This document shows, piece after piece, positions 29,162 through 37,176 of a DNA stretch of 64,000 nucleotides. The position numbers were made by a program, and so were the translations under genes. Within the stretch, counting starts at the first letter, position 1. Each line of letters starts with the position of its first letter. The notes beneath the pieces were generated by a model. It was not told the DNA's origin. It did not search any database and saw only the letters and a program-made list of their open reading frames with translations. The stretch is from Pokkaliibacter plantistimulans (GTDB lineage Bacteria > Pseudomonadota > Gammaproteobacteria > Pseudomonadales > Balneatricaceae), in the NCBI RefSeq assembly GCF_046844695.1, contig NZ_CP177354.1:868001-932000 (forward strand). Reading direction: 5' to 3'.

Positions 29162-30493
29162 ATGTATACACGTCTCTTTCAGGATCCTTTCACCTCTCCG
29201 GCCCTGCGGCAGCTGCTGTCGGCGGAAAGTTATATGCGCAGCATGCTGGAAGTGGAGCTGCAGCTGGTTCGGGTGCAGGAGGAGGACGGGCAGTGGCCAC
29301 AGGGCACCGCGCAGCAGCTGCGGGAGGCACTGGAAGGCGTACCGCTGCTGGATTACGAAGTGCTGGCGGGGATTGGTCTGGGCGGCAATGTCGCCATCCC
29401 CTTCGTCAAACATATTCGTGAGTGTCTGCCGGCCGGGCTGAAGCGCTGTCTGCACTACGGCCCTACCAGTCAGGACATCGTCGATACCGCGCTGATGCTG
29501 GAGCTGCGCAAGGCGCTGCTCTGGTTTGAGCGCAAGGGCGAAGCGCTGGAGGGGCATCTGCGCCAGCTGGTGGAACAGCACCGTCATACCCTGATGATTG
29601 GCCGCACCCTGATGCAGCAGGCGCTGCCGATTACCTTTGGCCTCAAGGCCGCGGGCTGGCTGCAGGCCGTGCGGCAGGCCAATCGGCGTCTGCAGGGTCT
29701 GAAGGCTGAGCTGTTACAGCTGCAGTTCGGTGGTGCGGCAGGTACGCTGGCGGCGCTGGGAGCGGACGGGCTCAGCACCTATGACCGTCTGGCTCAGGCG
29801 CTGGATCTGGCGGCCCCGGCCATGCCCTGGCACACCAACCGGCAAAGCATGCATGCGCTGTTCACTGCCCTTGATGCACAGGCCGTCAGTGTGGAGAAGA
29901 TCGCCGGTGACATTGCCCTGATGGCACAGACCGAAGTCGGTGAAGTGGCGGAGCCTGCCGGTGAGGGCATGGGCGAATCCTCCTCCATGCCGCATAAACG
30001 CAACCCGGTGCGCTGTGCGCTGATTCATGGCGCCACCCGGCAGATTCACGGTCTGGTGACCACCCACCTGAACAATGCGGCGCACCCCCATGAGCGCGCG
30101 CTTGGCGGCTGGCATACCGAATGGTCAACCCTTTATGAAGCCATGCTGCTGCTGGGCGGCGCGCTGGAGCAGGCGGAAATCCTGCTGGCCGGGCTGGAAG
30201 TGTTCCCGGCCCGCATGCGCGCCAATCTCTACACCACGCAGGGCGTGATCATGGCCGAGCCGGTCAGCCTGGAACTGGCCCAGCGCATGCCGCGTGATCT
30301 GGCCATGGCGGCCGTGAAGAAGGCCACCAAAGTGGCGCTGACGGAGCAGATCGGCTTCACCGAGGCGCTGTATCGCGATGAGCTGATTCAGGCCGCCCTG
30401 AGTCGTGACGAGCTGGAACAACTGGCCGCACCGGAGAGCTATCTGGGAGCGACGCAAGGGTTTATTGATCGGGTACTGGCACAGACCAGCTAA
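29162..30493 (+). CDS. pcaB: 3-Carboxy-cis,cis-muconate cycloisomerase PcaB
   Basis: Turns 3-carboxy-cis,cis-muconate into 4-carboxymuconolactone, the step after PcaHG. In 443 residues it shows the fumarase/aspartase superfamily blocks: HYGPTSQDIVDTALMLELR near residue 98 and the signature GESSSMPHKRNP at 271-282. It diverges from pcaR and ends at a strong terminator, so it is transcribed apart from pcaIJF. In many bacteria pcaB lies with pcaDCHG; here it is with the late genes instead. Confidence 0.95.
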   Translation: MYTRLFQDPFTSPALRQLLSAESYMRSMLEVELQLVRVQEEDGQWPQGTAQQLREALEGVPLLDYEVLAGIGLGGNVAIPFVKHIRECLPAGLKRCLHYGPTSQDIVDTALMLELRKALLWFERKGEALEGHLRQLVEQHRHTLMIGRTLMQQALPITFGLKAAGWLQAVRQANRRLQGLKAELLQLQFGGAAGTLAALGADGLSTYDRLAQALDLAAPAMPWHTNRQSMHALFTALDAQAVSVEKIAGDIALMAQTEVGEVAEPAGEGMGESSSMPHKRNPVRCALIHGATRQIHGLVTTHLNNAAHPHERALGGWHTEWSTLYEAMLLLGGALEQAEILLAGLEVFPARMRANLYTTQGVIMAEPVSLELAQRMPRDLAMAAVKKATKVALTEQIGFTEALYRDELIQAALSRDELEQLAAPESYLGATQGFIDRVLAQTS

Positions 30494-30591
30494 CACTCCA
30501 TCTGTTTTCTAACTCTCCATCGGTTTTGTTGCACTGAGTCAGCCCGACAGGCTGCTCACCTGCACTTTTTTGTTTCAATACCGTCCTGCAC

Positions 30592-30626
30592 AGGGCGTGG
30601 TGGCAACACCACGCCCTTTTTGTTTT
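30592..30626 (+). terminator. pcaB terminator
   Basis: Perfect 11-bp stem AGGGCGTGGTG/CACCACGCCCT (30592-30602 / 30607-30617) followed by TTTTGTTTT. It separates pcaB from the pcaI promoter. Confidence 0.92.
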
Positions 30627-30725
30627 CGGGATAAGTGGTTGAAGTGCTTGATTTTGCTGCGTCGCAGCGGGAAACAGGCCGGGTTTTGGCCGCAGTGAGA
30701 AGGGCTTTTTACCCCCAAAGGTGAG

Positions 30726-30754
30726 TTGACAGGCACCCGGCGCAGGTCTATTTT
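30726..30754 (+). promoter_or_regulatory. pcaI promoter
   Basis: TTGACA (30726-30731), an exact 17-base spacer and TATTTT (30749-30754). Transcription would begin near 30761, giving a leader of about 160 bases before pcaI. Confidence 0.7.
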
Positions 30755-30755
30755 T

Positions 30756-30797
30756 GTTCGCGATACGAATTAATGTTTGCAGAGCGAACATTTTCGC
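30756..30797. promoter_or_regulatory. Candidate PcaR operators at the pcaI promoter
   Basis: GTTCGCGATACGAAT (30756-30770) contains the inverted repeat TTCG-N5-CGAA and resembles the P. putida PcaR site as I recall it (GTTCGATAATCGCAC). It covers the expected transcription start. A second palindrome, GCGAA-CATT-TTCGC, is at 30784-30797. Confidence 0.6.
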
Positions 30798-30922
30798 AAG
30801 CGCTGCAGCCTACTGCTCGCGGTTTTTATCAGCAGACTGTTTCATCAACAGACGGCTGTTGAAGACCGAGCCACGACCAGCGCTGACTTCCAGAAAAATG
30901 ATAAATCTTGAAGGTATGCCCT

Positions 30923-31735
30923 ATGGCCAAGTTCATGTCGCTCCATGACGCCATCAGCACCTACGTAAAGGATGGCGACACCGTTGCCCTCGAAGGTTTT
31001 ACCCACCTGATTCCTTTCGCTGCTGGCCACGAAATCATCCGTCAGCAGAAGAAAGATCTGACGCTGGTCCGTATGACCCCCGACCTGATCTACGATCAGA
31101 TGATCGGTATGGGCTGCGCCAGCAAGCTGATCTTCTCCTGGGGCGGCAACCCCGGTGTAGGTTCACTGCACCGCCTGCGTGATGCACTGGAGCACAACTG
31201 GCCCCATTCACTGGAAACCATCGAGCACAGCCACGCGGCCATGGCCAACGCCTATGAAGCGGGCGCAGCCGGTCTGCCTCTGGCGGTACTGCGCGGTTAT
31301 CAGGGCAGTGAGCTGCCGAAGATCAACCCTTACATCCGTTCCATCACCTGCCCCTTCACCGGTGAAGAGCTGGCAGCGATTCCTTCCATCCGTGTCGATG
31401 TCGGTATCGTGCATGCGCAGAAAGCTGACCGTCAGGGTAACGTGCTGATCGAAGGCATCGTCGGGGTACAGAAAGAAGTGGTACTGGGTGCCAAGCACGC
31501 CATCGTCACCGTTGAAGAGATCGTTGACGACCTGAACAACCACCCCAACGCGACCGTGCTGCCCGCCTGGGTGATCGATGCGGTGGTGGAAGCTCCCCGT
31601 GGTGCCTACCCTTCCTATGCGTACGGCTACTACGAGCGTGATAACAGCTTCTACAAGGAGTGGGATGCGATCGCCCGTGATCGCGAGGCCTTCCTGGCCT
31701 GGATCAACGACAACGTGCTGAACGTGCAAGGCTGA
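30923..31735 (+). CDS. pcaI: 3-Oxoadipate CoA-transferase subunit A (PcaI/CatI type)
   Basis: With PcaJ it moves CoA from succinyl-CoA to 3-oxoadipate. The 270 residues begin MAKFMSLHDAISTYVKDGDT and carry LEGFTHLIPFAAGHEIIRQQ and FSWGGNPGVGSLHRLRDAL, much closer to CatI of Pseudomonas sp. B13 than to the shorter (about 230 residue) PcaI of P. putida. I start at the ATG at 30923 behind GAAGG rather than at the in-frame TTG at 30908. pcaJ and pcaF follow immediately, forming one operon under the TTGACA/TATTTT promoter. Confidence 0.93.
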   Translation: MAKFMSLHDAISTYVKDGDTVALEGFTHLIPFAAGHEIIRQQKKDLTLVRMTPDLIYDQMIGMGCASKLIFSWGGNPGVGSLHRLRDALEHNWPHSLETIEHSHAAMANAYEAGAAGLPLAVLRGYQGSELPKINPYIRSITCPFTGEELAAIPSIRVDVGIVHAQKADRQGNVLIEGIVGVQKEVVLGAKHAIVTVEEIVDDLNNHPNATVLPAWVIDAVVEAPRGAYPSYAYGYYERDNSFYKEWDAIARDREAFLAWINDNVLNVQG

Positions 31736-31745
31736 GGTGACGACC

Positions 31746-32525
31746 ATGACTGCTACCTACACTCCCAGTGAAATGATGACCGTCACCGCCGCCCGTTCGC
31801 TGCCCAATGGCGCCGTCTGCTTCGTCGGCATCGGTCTGCCCAGCGAAGCGGCCAACCTGGCCCGTCTGACCCATGCCCCTGACGTGGTGCTGATCTATGA
31901 ATCAGGCACCATCCAGACCAAGCCCAATGTGCTGCCGCTGTCCATCGGTGACGGCGAGCTGTGCGAAACCGCACTGACCACCGTGTCAGTACCGGAAATG
32001 TTCCGCTACTGGCTGCAGGGTGGCAAAGTCGACGTCGGCTTCCTCGGCGCGGCGCAGGTTGACCGTTTCGGCAACCTTAATACCACCGTGATCGGCCCTT
32101 ACGATGCACCCAAGACCCGTCTGCCCGGCGGCGGCGGTGCACCGGAGATTGCCACCTCCTCCAAGGAAGTGTTCATCACCCTCAAGCATTCCAAGCGCAC
32201 CTTCGTCGATAACCCTGACTTCGTTACTTCCGTGGGTTACGGCCGTGATGGCAAGGCGCGGGAAAAATACAAGGTCATCGGTAAGGGCCCGACCCGCGTC
32301 ATCACTGACCTGTGCATCATGGCGCCGGAAGAAGGCACTAACGAGCTGATCGTGACCTCCATTCACCCCGGCGTCAGCCGTGAACAGATCATCGAAGCGA
32401 CCGGCTGGGCCATCCGCTTTGCCGACAGCGTGGCGGAAACTGCCGAACCCAGCGAGCAGGAGCTGAGCATCCTGCGTGAGCTGAAAGCCCGCACCGCTGC
32501 CTTCCACGCTGCTTCCGGAGCCTGA
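31746..32525 (+). CDS. pcaJ: 3-Oxoadipate CoA-transferase subunit B (PcaJ/CatJ type)
   Basis: The beta subunit, 259 residues, the CatJ length. It opens MTATYTPSEMMTVTAARSLPNGAVC, and the glutamate expected to carry CoA lies in VVLIYESGTIQ. The match to CatJ continues through RYWLQGGKVDVGFLGAAQVDR and GGGGAPEIATSSKEV. The ATG at 31746 follows GAGGTG; a GTG at 31737 is less well placed. It starts 10 bases after pcaI, and pcaF starts two bases after its stop. Confidence 0.93.
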   Translation: MTATYTPSEMMTVTAARSLPNGAVCFVGIGLPSEAANLARLTHAPDVVLIYESGTIQTKPNVLPLSIGDGELCETALTTVSVPEMFRYWLQGGKVDVGFLGAAQVDRFGNLNTTVIGPYDAPKTRLPGGGGAPEIATSSKEVFITLKHSKRTFVDNPDFVTSVGYGRDGKAREKYKVIGKGPTRVITDLCIMAPEEGTNELIVTSIHPGVSREQIIEATGWAIRFADSVAETAEPSEQELSILRELKARTAAFHAASGA

Positions 32526-32527
32526 TA

Positions 32528-33730
32528 ATGAACAACGTATACATTGCCCAGCCTCTGCGTACTGCCATCGGCAGCTACGGCGGCACCCTGTCCAGCGTGC
32601 GTCCTGACGACATGCTGGCGCAGGTCATCAAGGCGGTGGTAAACCGCTCAGGTATTGATGCCGCGGCCATTGAAGAAGTCATCATGGGCTGTGCCAATCA
32701 GGCCGGTGAAGACAACCGCAACGTCGCCCGTATGTCGTCACTGCTGGCTGGGCTGCCGTTCTCGGTGCCCGGCACCACCATGAACCGCCTGTGCGGCTCG
32801 GGTCTGGATGCTGTCGGCACCGCTGCACGCGCGGTGGCAGCCGGTGAGCTGGAGCTGGTACTGGCCGGGGGCGTGGAATCCATGTCCCGTGCGCCCTTCG
32901 TCATGGGCAAGGCCGACAGCGCCTTCAGCCGTAATCAGGCGATCGAAGATACCACCATCGGCTGGCGCTTCGTCAACCCGCTGATGAAGGCGCAGTACGG
33001 CGTCGACACCATGCCGGAGACCGCCGAAAACGTCGCCGAGCAGTTCAGCATCAGCCGCGAAGATCAGGATCTGTTTGCCTATCGTTCACAGCAGAAAACC
33101 GCTCGTGCCCAGGCCGAAGGACGCTTCAAACAGGAAATCGTCGCCATTGAGATCCCCCGCAAGAAGCAGGATCCGCTGGTGTTCGATACCGATGAGCATC
33201 CGCGCCCACAGAGCACACTGGACAAGCTGGCAACCCTGCCTACGCCTTTCCGCAAAGGCGGTTCCATCACTGCCGGTAACGCCAGCGGTGTCAACGACGG
33301 CGCCTGCGCCATGTTGATTGCCTCTGAAGCCGCCGTGCAGCAACACGGTCTGCAGCCCATTGCCCGCATCGTCGGCATGGCGACCGCCGGGGTGGAGCCA
33401 CGCATCATGGGGATCGGCCCGATTGCCGCCACCCAGAAGCTGATGAAACGTCTGGGCATGACCCTTGATCAGATGGATGTGATGGAGTTCAACGAAGCAT
33501 TTGCCGCTCAGGCGCTGGCCTGCACCCGTGGTCTGGGTCTGGCTGACGATGATGCCCGGGTCAACCCCAACGGTGGCGCTATTGCCCTTGGCCATCCGCT
33601 GGGCATGTCCGGCGCCCGTCTGGTGACGACCGCCGCCAATCAGTTGCAGCTGATCGGTGGACGCTATGCCCTGTGCACCATGTGTATCGGTGTTGGTCAG
33701 GGGATCGCCATGGTGATCGAGCGCGTCTGA
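32528..33730 (+). CDS. pcaF: 3-Oxoadipyl-CoA thiolase PcaF
   Basis: Splits 3-oxoadipyl-CoA with CoA into succinyl-CoA and acetyl-CoA, the last step of the pathway. It is a 400-residue thiolase with the acylated cysteine C89 (MNRLCGSGLDAVGTAA), H356 in GGAIALGHPLGMSG and C386 in LCTMCIGVGQG. The opening NNVYIAQPLRTAIGSYGGTL fits PcaF rather than a fatty-acid thiolase. It is translationally close to pcaJ and is the last gene of the pcaIJF operon. Confidence 0.95.
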   Translation: MNNVYIAQPLRTAIGSYGGTLSSVRPDDMLAQVIKAVVNRSGIDAAAIEEVIMGCANQAGEDNRNVARMSSLLAGLPFSVPGTTMNRLCGSGLDAVGTAARAVAAGELELVLAGGVESMSRAPFVMGKADSAFSRNQAIEDTTIGWRFVNPLMKAQYGVDTMPETAENVAEQFSISREDQDLFAYRSQQKTARAQAEGRFKQEIVAIEIPRKKQDPLVFDTDEHPRPQSTLDKLATLPTPFRKGGSITAGNASGVNDGACAMLIASEAAVQQHGLQPIARIVGMATAGVEPRIMGIGPIAATQKLMKRLGMTLDQMDVMEFNEAFAAQALACTRGLGLADDDARVNPNGGAIALGHPLGMSGARLVTTAANQLQLIGGRYALCTMCIGVGQGIAMVIERV

Positions 33731-33878
33731 TTAAGACAGTGAACGTGCGGTGAGCTCGGCTCGCAGCGCGAAAAAGACATGGCTCCGGTGGCCCGGCAAC
33801 GAGCACCGGCGCCAGAATCCTGACCGGGTTATGCGAACACACGTTGATGTTAGCGCTAGCCTTGACGGGGTTTTTCAT

Positions 33879-33929
33879 CACAGTGGTGCGCGGAAGTGCC
33901 ACTGTGGCTGGGCGGTGACTGCACCGCCC
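33879..33929 (+). other. Paired hairpins after pcaF
   Basis: Two stems in a row: CACAGTGG/CCACTGTG (33879-33886 / 33899-33906) and GGGCGGTG/CACCGCCC (33910-33917 / 33922-33929, loop ACTG). Neither is followed by a T-run. The 329-base gap between pcaF and the TTT binding protein holds no gene I can support. The hairpins may protect the pcaF mRNA end or aid Rho-dependent termination. Confidence 0.5.
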
Positions 33930-34059
33930 GCCAGTTCTGCCTGACGACGCCGGTTAGCGATCACACAGAGGATGGCGGCAAGCGATGTAAGGGCAGGCGT
34001 TAGGGATGACGCCCGCAGATGTGACACTTCAAAAAAATACAAAACACAGGTGTGAATAA

Positions 34060-35088
34060 ATGCGTACAACCAAGAAGACCTCGCTGACCACTCTTTTGAA
34101 AGGCGCTGCCGCTGCCCTGCTGGCTGGTTCCCTGTCCCTGAGTTCTGCCTTTGCCGCGGATTTCCCCGATAAGGATCTGCAGGGTGTGATCATGTGGGGG
34201 GCCGGTGGCGCCACCGACAACGTCGCCCGCGCCCTGACGCCTCATGTGGAAAAATACCTCGGCAAGAAAATCGTCCTGACCAACAAATCAGGCGGTGCCG
34301 GTGCGATCTCCACCAACTATGTCTTCAGCCGCCCTGCCAATGGCTACACCGTCCTGTACGGTGCCGAGAACCCACAGATTCATGGCGTGCTGGGCCTGTC
34401 CAAACTGGACTACAGCAGCTTTATTCCGGTCAACATCATTGCCAGTGGCACCACGGTGATCGTTACCCGTGCCGACAAGGAATGGAAGACCGTTAAGGAC
34501 ATCGTCGATGACGTCAAGGCGCATCCCGATACCATCAAGATGGGCACCGCCGGCCCCGGCTCACTGCCCTTCGTCGTCAGCTCAATGCTGAAAACCACCA
34601 CGGAGATGCCCGTGCTGACCGTGCCCTTCGACGGTGAAGGCCCCGGTATGACGGCGCTGGAAGGTGGCCATATCGACTTTATGGCCGTCGGCCTGACCGC
34701 TGCCCGTGAACAGCTGAAAGCCGGTCGCCTGAAAGCGCTGGCCGTGGTGTCTGACACCGCCGTGCCCGGCATGGAAAACGTGCCGCTGATCACTGAAGAC
34801 TTCCCGGCGTTCAAGAAATTCCTGCCCTGGGGACCGTTCTACGGCATCTTCGTCAAGCAGGGTACACCTGAAGAAGCGGTCAAAGCACTGACCGATGCCT
34901 TTGCCAAAGCCGTTGCTGAGCCTCAGTTCCAGGACTTCATCAAGGACTTCGGTGCGACGCCGCTGAACATCCATGGTGATGAAGCCGTCCAGTACCTGAA
35001 GCACAACCAGTCCGTCAGCGCCTGGCTGCTGCAGGATGCCGGTGCGGCCAAGATATCTCCTGAAGAACTGGGCATTCCACGCCCCTGA
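34060..35088 (+). CDS. TTT-family substrate-binding protein (TctC-like)
   Basis: Periplasmic receptor of a tripartite tricarboxylate transporter, 342 residues. A signal peptide ends near SSAFAA (about residue 33). The mature protein shows DLQGVIMWGAGGATDNVARA, TNKSGGAGAISTNYVF and FDGEGPGMTALEGGHIDFMA, the usual TctC layout. AGGTGTG is at 34046-34052. It is followed by the small and large membrane subunits. The position between pcaF and the QuiC-like gene suggests an aromatic or hydroaromatic acid such as protocatechuate, quinate or shikimate, but the ligand is not evident from sequence. Confidence 0.88.
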   Translation: MRTTKKTSLTTLLKGAAAALLAGSLSLSSAFAADFPDKDLQGVIMWGAGGATDNVARALTPHVEKYLGKKIVLTNKSGGAGAISTNYVFSRPANGYTVLYGAENPQIHGVLGLSKLDYSSFIPVNIIASGTTVIVTRADKEWKTVKDIVDDVKAHPDTIKMGTAGPGSLPFVVSSMLKTTTEMPVLTVPFDGEGPGMTALEGGHIDFMAVGLTAAREQLKAGRLKALAVVSDTAVPGMENVPLITEDFPAFKKFLPWGPFYGIFVKQGTPEEAVKALTDAFAKAVAEPQFQDFIKDFGATPLNIHGDEAVQYLKHNQSVSAWLLQDAGAAKISPEELGIPRP

Positions 35089-35107
35089 GATTGAGTAGTA
35101 ACTCACC

Positions 35108-35130
35108 TCCCTGATGTCTGACATCAGGGA
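35108..35130 (+). other. Intercistronic hairpin between tctC-like and tctB-like genes
   Basis: Perfect 10-bp stem TCCCTGATGT/ACATCAGGGA around CTG, 20 bases after the binding-protein stop and without a T-run. Such a hairpin can block 3' exonucleases and keep the binding-protein mRNA more abundant than that of the membrane subunits. Confidence 0.65.
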
Positions 35131-35144
35131 GGGTCGGGAGATTG

Positions 35145-35624
35145 ATGATGAAAGCAACCACTCATGTGCGTGCCGGTGAGGTGATCTTCACCCTGCTGTT
35201 GCTGGCGGTTTCCGCCTTTCTGCTGTTTGAGGCCTATGGCATCGCTGCGCTCTCTTCCTGGAGTTCGCCCGGTGCCATGCCGCTGTTTTCCACCGGCATC
35301 ATGGTCGTGACCGGTATTTACCTGGTGTTCAATGGCGCCCAGCGCGGGGAAGGCCGTGAGGCATCGGTATCACTGGCCCACCATCTGGGAGCCGCTGTGG
35401 CGCATCTGTTCCGTCCGGTGGTGCTCAGTTACTGCGTACTGCTGGTGCTGTATCTGCTGGCCTTGTCCTATATCGGCTTCTTCTACAGCTCTGCGGTGTT
35501 CCTGTTTGTCTCCTTCATGGTGCTGTGGCAACAGGGCGTGGTGAAAGCGGCCGGTATCACGGTCATCAGCCTTGGCGCGGTGTACGTGATTTTTCAGTAT
35601 CTGTTCAGCGTTGTGCTGCCATAA
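35145..35624 (+). CDS. TTT-family small membrane subunit (TctB-like)
   Basis: About 159 residues with four predicted membrane helices (near 13-33, 42-60, 85-110 and 120-155), the usual TctB form. Of the adjacent ATG codons at 35145 and 35148 I use the first; GGGAG lies four or seven bases ahead. TctB proteins are poorly conserved, so the call rests mainly on size, topology and position between tctC-like and tctA-like genes. Confidence 0.8.
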   Translation: MMKATTHVRAGEVIFTLLLLAVSAFLLFEAYGIAALSSWSSPGAMPLFSTGIMVVTGIYLVFNGAQRGEGREASVSLAHHLGAAVAHLFRPVVLSYCVLLVLYLLALSYIGFFYSSAVFLFVSFMVLWQQGVVKAAGITVISLGAVYVIFQYLFSVVLP

Positions 35625-35638
35625 GGGGAAGGTGAGTG

Positions 35639-37150
35639 ATGAGTACTGATCTGTCCTACTTCCTGATGCCCTGGCTGGATCCGTCGCTGATGATGCTGAC
35701 GGCGCTGGGCACCTTTGCCGGTATCTATATCGGCGCCATTCCCGGCCTGTCGGTGACCATGGCTGTTTCCATCCTGATTTCCTTCACCTTCTCCTGGGAG
35801 GTCAACGACGCGCTGGCGCTGATGGTCGGGGTCTACATGGGCGGCGTCTATGGTGGCTCGCGCACGGCCATTCTGCTCAATATTCCCGGCGCGCCATCGG
35901 CCATTGCCACCAGCTTTGATGGCTTCCCGCTGGCCAAGCTGGGGGAGGCGGGCAAGGCCATCGGCGTGACCACCGTGGTGTCCTTTATCGGCGGTATGGT
36001 CGGTATCGTGGTACTGGCGCTGGCAGCCCCGATGGTGGCGGATTTCGCCCTGATGTTCGCCCCCCGTGATTACCTGCTGCTGGCGGTGATGGGGCTGCTG
36101 CTGGTGGGCAGCATGTCGGGTGAATCACTGGCCAAGGGGCTGTTCTCCGGCGCGCTGGGGATCACCATCGGCATGGTGGGAATGGACCCGCTGACAGCCG
36201 AAGGCCGCTTCACCTTTGACAGTGTGACCCTGCTTGGCGGCATTCCTTATGTGGTGGTGATGATCGGCATGTTCGGTATCTCCGAAGCCATCAGCCAGCT
36301 GCATCATCTGAAAGATGTGGTGATTCGTCAGGACGTGTCGAAGATCCTGCCGTCGTGGAGCACGGTGGTGAAGTACATTCCACTGTCCATCCGTACCTCT
36401 TTTATCGGTGTGATCATCGGGGCCCTGCCGGGGACCGGCGGTGACATTGCCGCGCTGTTTGCCTATGACCACGCCAAGCGTTCGGTGAAGAAGCCTTCCC
36501 GGCCGTTCGGACAGGGGGCCTATGAAGGGCTGGTAGCGCCGGAAGCGGCCAACAATGCCGCCGTCGGTGGTGCTTATATTCCGATGCTGACCCTTGGTAT
36601 TCCGGGCGATGCGGTGACGGCCGTGATGATCGGCGCGCTCTATATCCACGGCCTCAAACCCGGCCCGATGTTGATGATCGAAACGCCCCATCTGTTCTGG
36701 TTCAGTGTCGGCAACCTGACGCTGGCCAATATCTTCATGCTGATCTTCGGTCTGATGGGCATCCGCCTGTTCGCCAAGATCGTGGAGATTCCCAAGGGCG
36801 TGCTGATTCCCCTGATCGTGCTGTTGTCGGTGGTGGGGGCCTATGCCATCAACAACAACGTGGTCGACATCTACTGGATGCTGGGCTTCGGTATCTTCGG
36901 TTATCTGCTGAAGATGTACGGTTTCCAGATCGGCCCGGTGATTCTCGGCGTGATTCTGGGGCCGCTGATGGATGTGTCTTACCGGCGCGCCATGATGTCG
37001 GTGAACAACACCCCTGACGCCTTCTTCATGGACCTGCTGACCAACCCGATTTCCCTGGTGCTGACCCTGGCCATCCTGTTCATGCTGATCGGCCAGACAC
37101 CATTGTGGACTAAGCTGAAAGCGGGTTTAGCTAAGGCCAAGGCGGCGTAA
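35639..37150 (+). CDS. TTT-family large membrane subunit (TctA-like)
   Basis: A 503-residue permease with about 10-12 membrane helices. It has the TctA hallmarks IGAIPGLSVTMAVSILISF near residue 30, the GGVYGGSRTAILLNIPGAPS repeat near residue 72, and GALPGTGGDIAALFAYDHAK near residue 261. ATG at 35639 follows GGAAGGTG. It completes the tctCBA-type transporter; the QuiC-like gene starts 26 bases later, so probably all four are one transcript, tying transport to hydroaromatic metabolism. Confidence 0.9.
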   Translation: MSTDLSYFLMPWLDPSLMMLTALGTFAGIYIGAIPGLSVTMAVSILISFTFSWEVNDALALMVGVYMGGVYGGSRTAILLNIPGAPSAIATSFDGFPLAKLGEAGKAIGVTTVVSFIGGMVGIVVLALAAPMVADFALMFAPRDYLLLAVMGLLLVGSMSGESLAKGLFSGALGITIGMVGMDPLTAEGRFTFDSVTLLGGIPYVVVMIGMFGISEAISQLHHLKDVVIRQDVSKILPSWSTVVKYIPLSIRTSFIGVIIGALPGTGGDIAALFAYDHAKRSVKKPSRPFGQGAYEGLVAPEAANNAAVGGAYIPMLTLGIPGDAVTAVMIGALYIHGLKPGPMLMIETPHLFWFSVGNLTLANIFMLIFGLMGIRLFAKIVEIPKGVLIPLIVLLSVVGAYAINNNVVDIYWMLGFGIFGYLLKMYGFQIGPVILGVILGPLMDVSYRRAMMSVNNTPDAFFMDLLTNPISLVLTLAILFMLIGQTPLWTKLKAGLAKAKAA

Positions 37151-37176
37151 CAGGCCGGGGCGCGAGGAGTCTGGAT

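Noticed and set aside
33862..33890. TTGACG near 33862 considered as a promoter for the TTT operon.
   Set aside because: No acceptable -10 hexamer lies 16-18 bases downstream, and the hairpin at 33879 overlaps the position.
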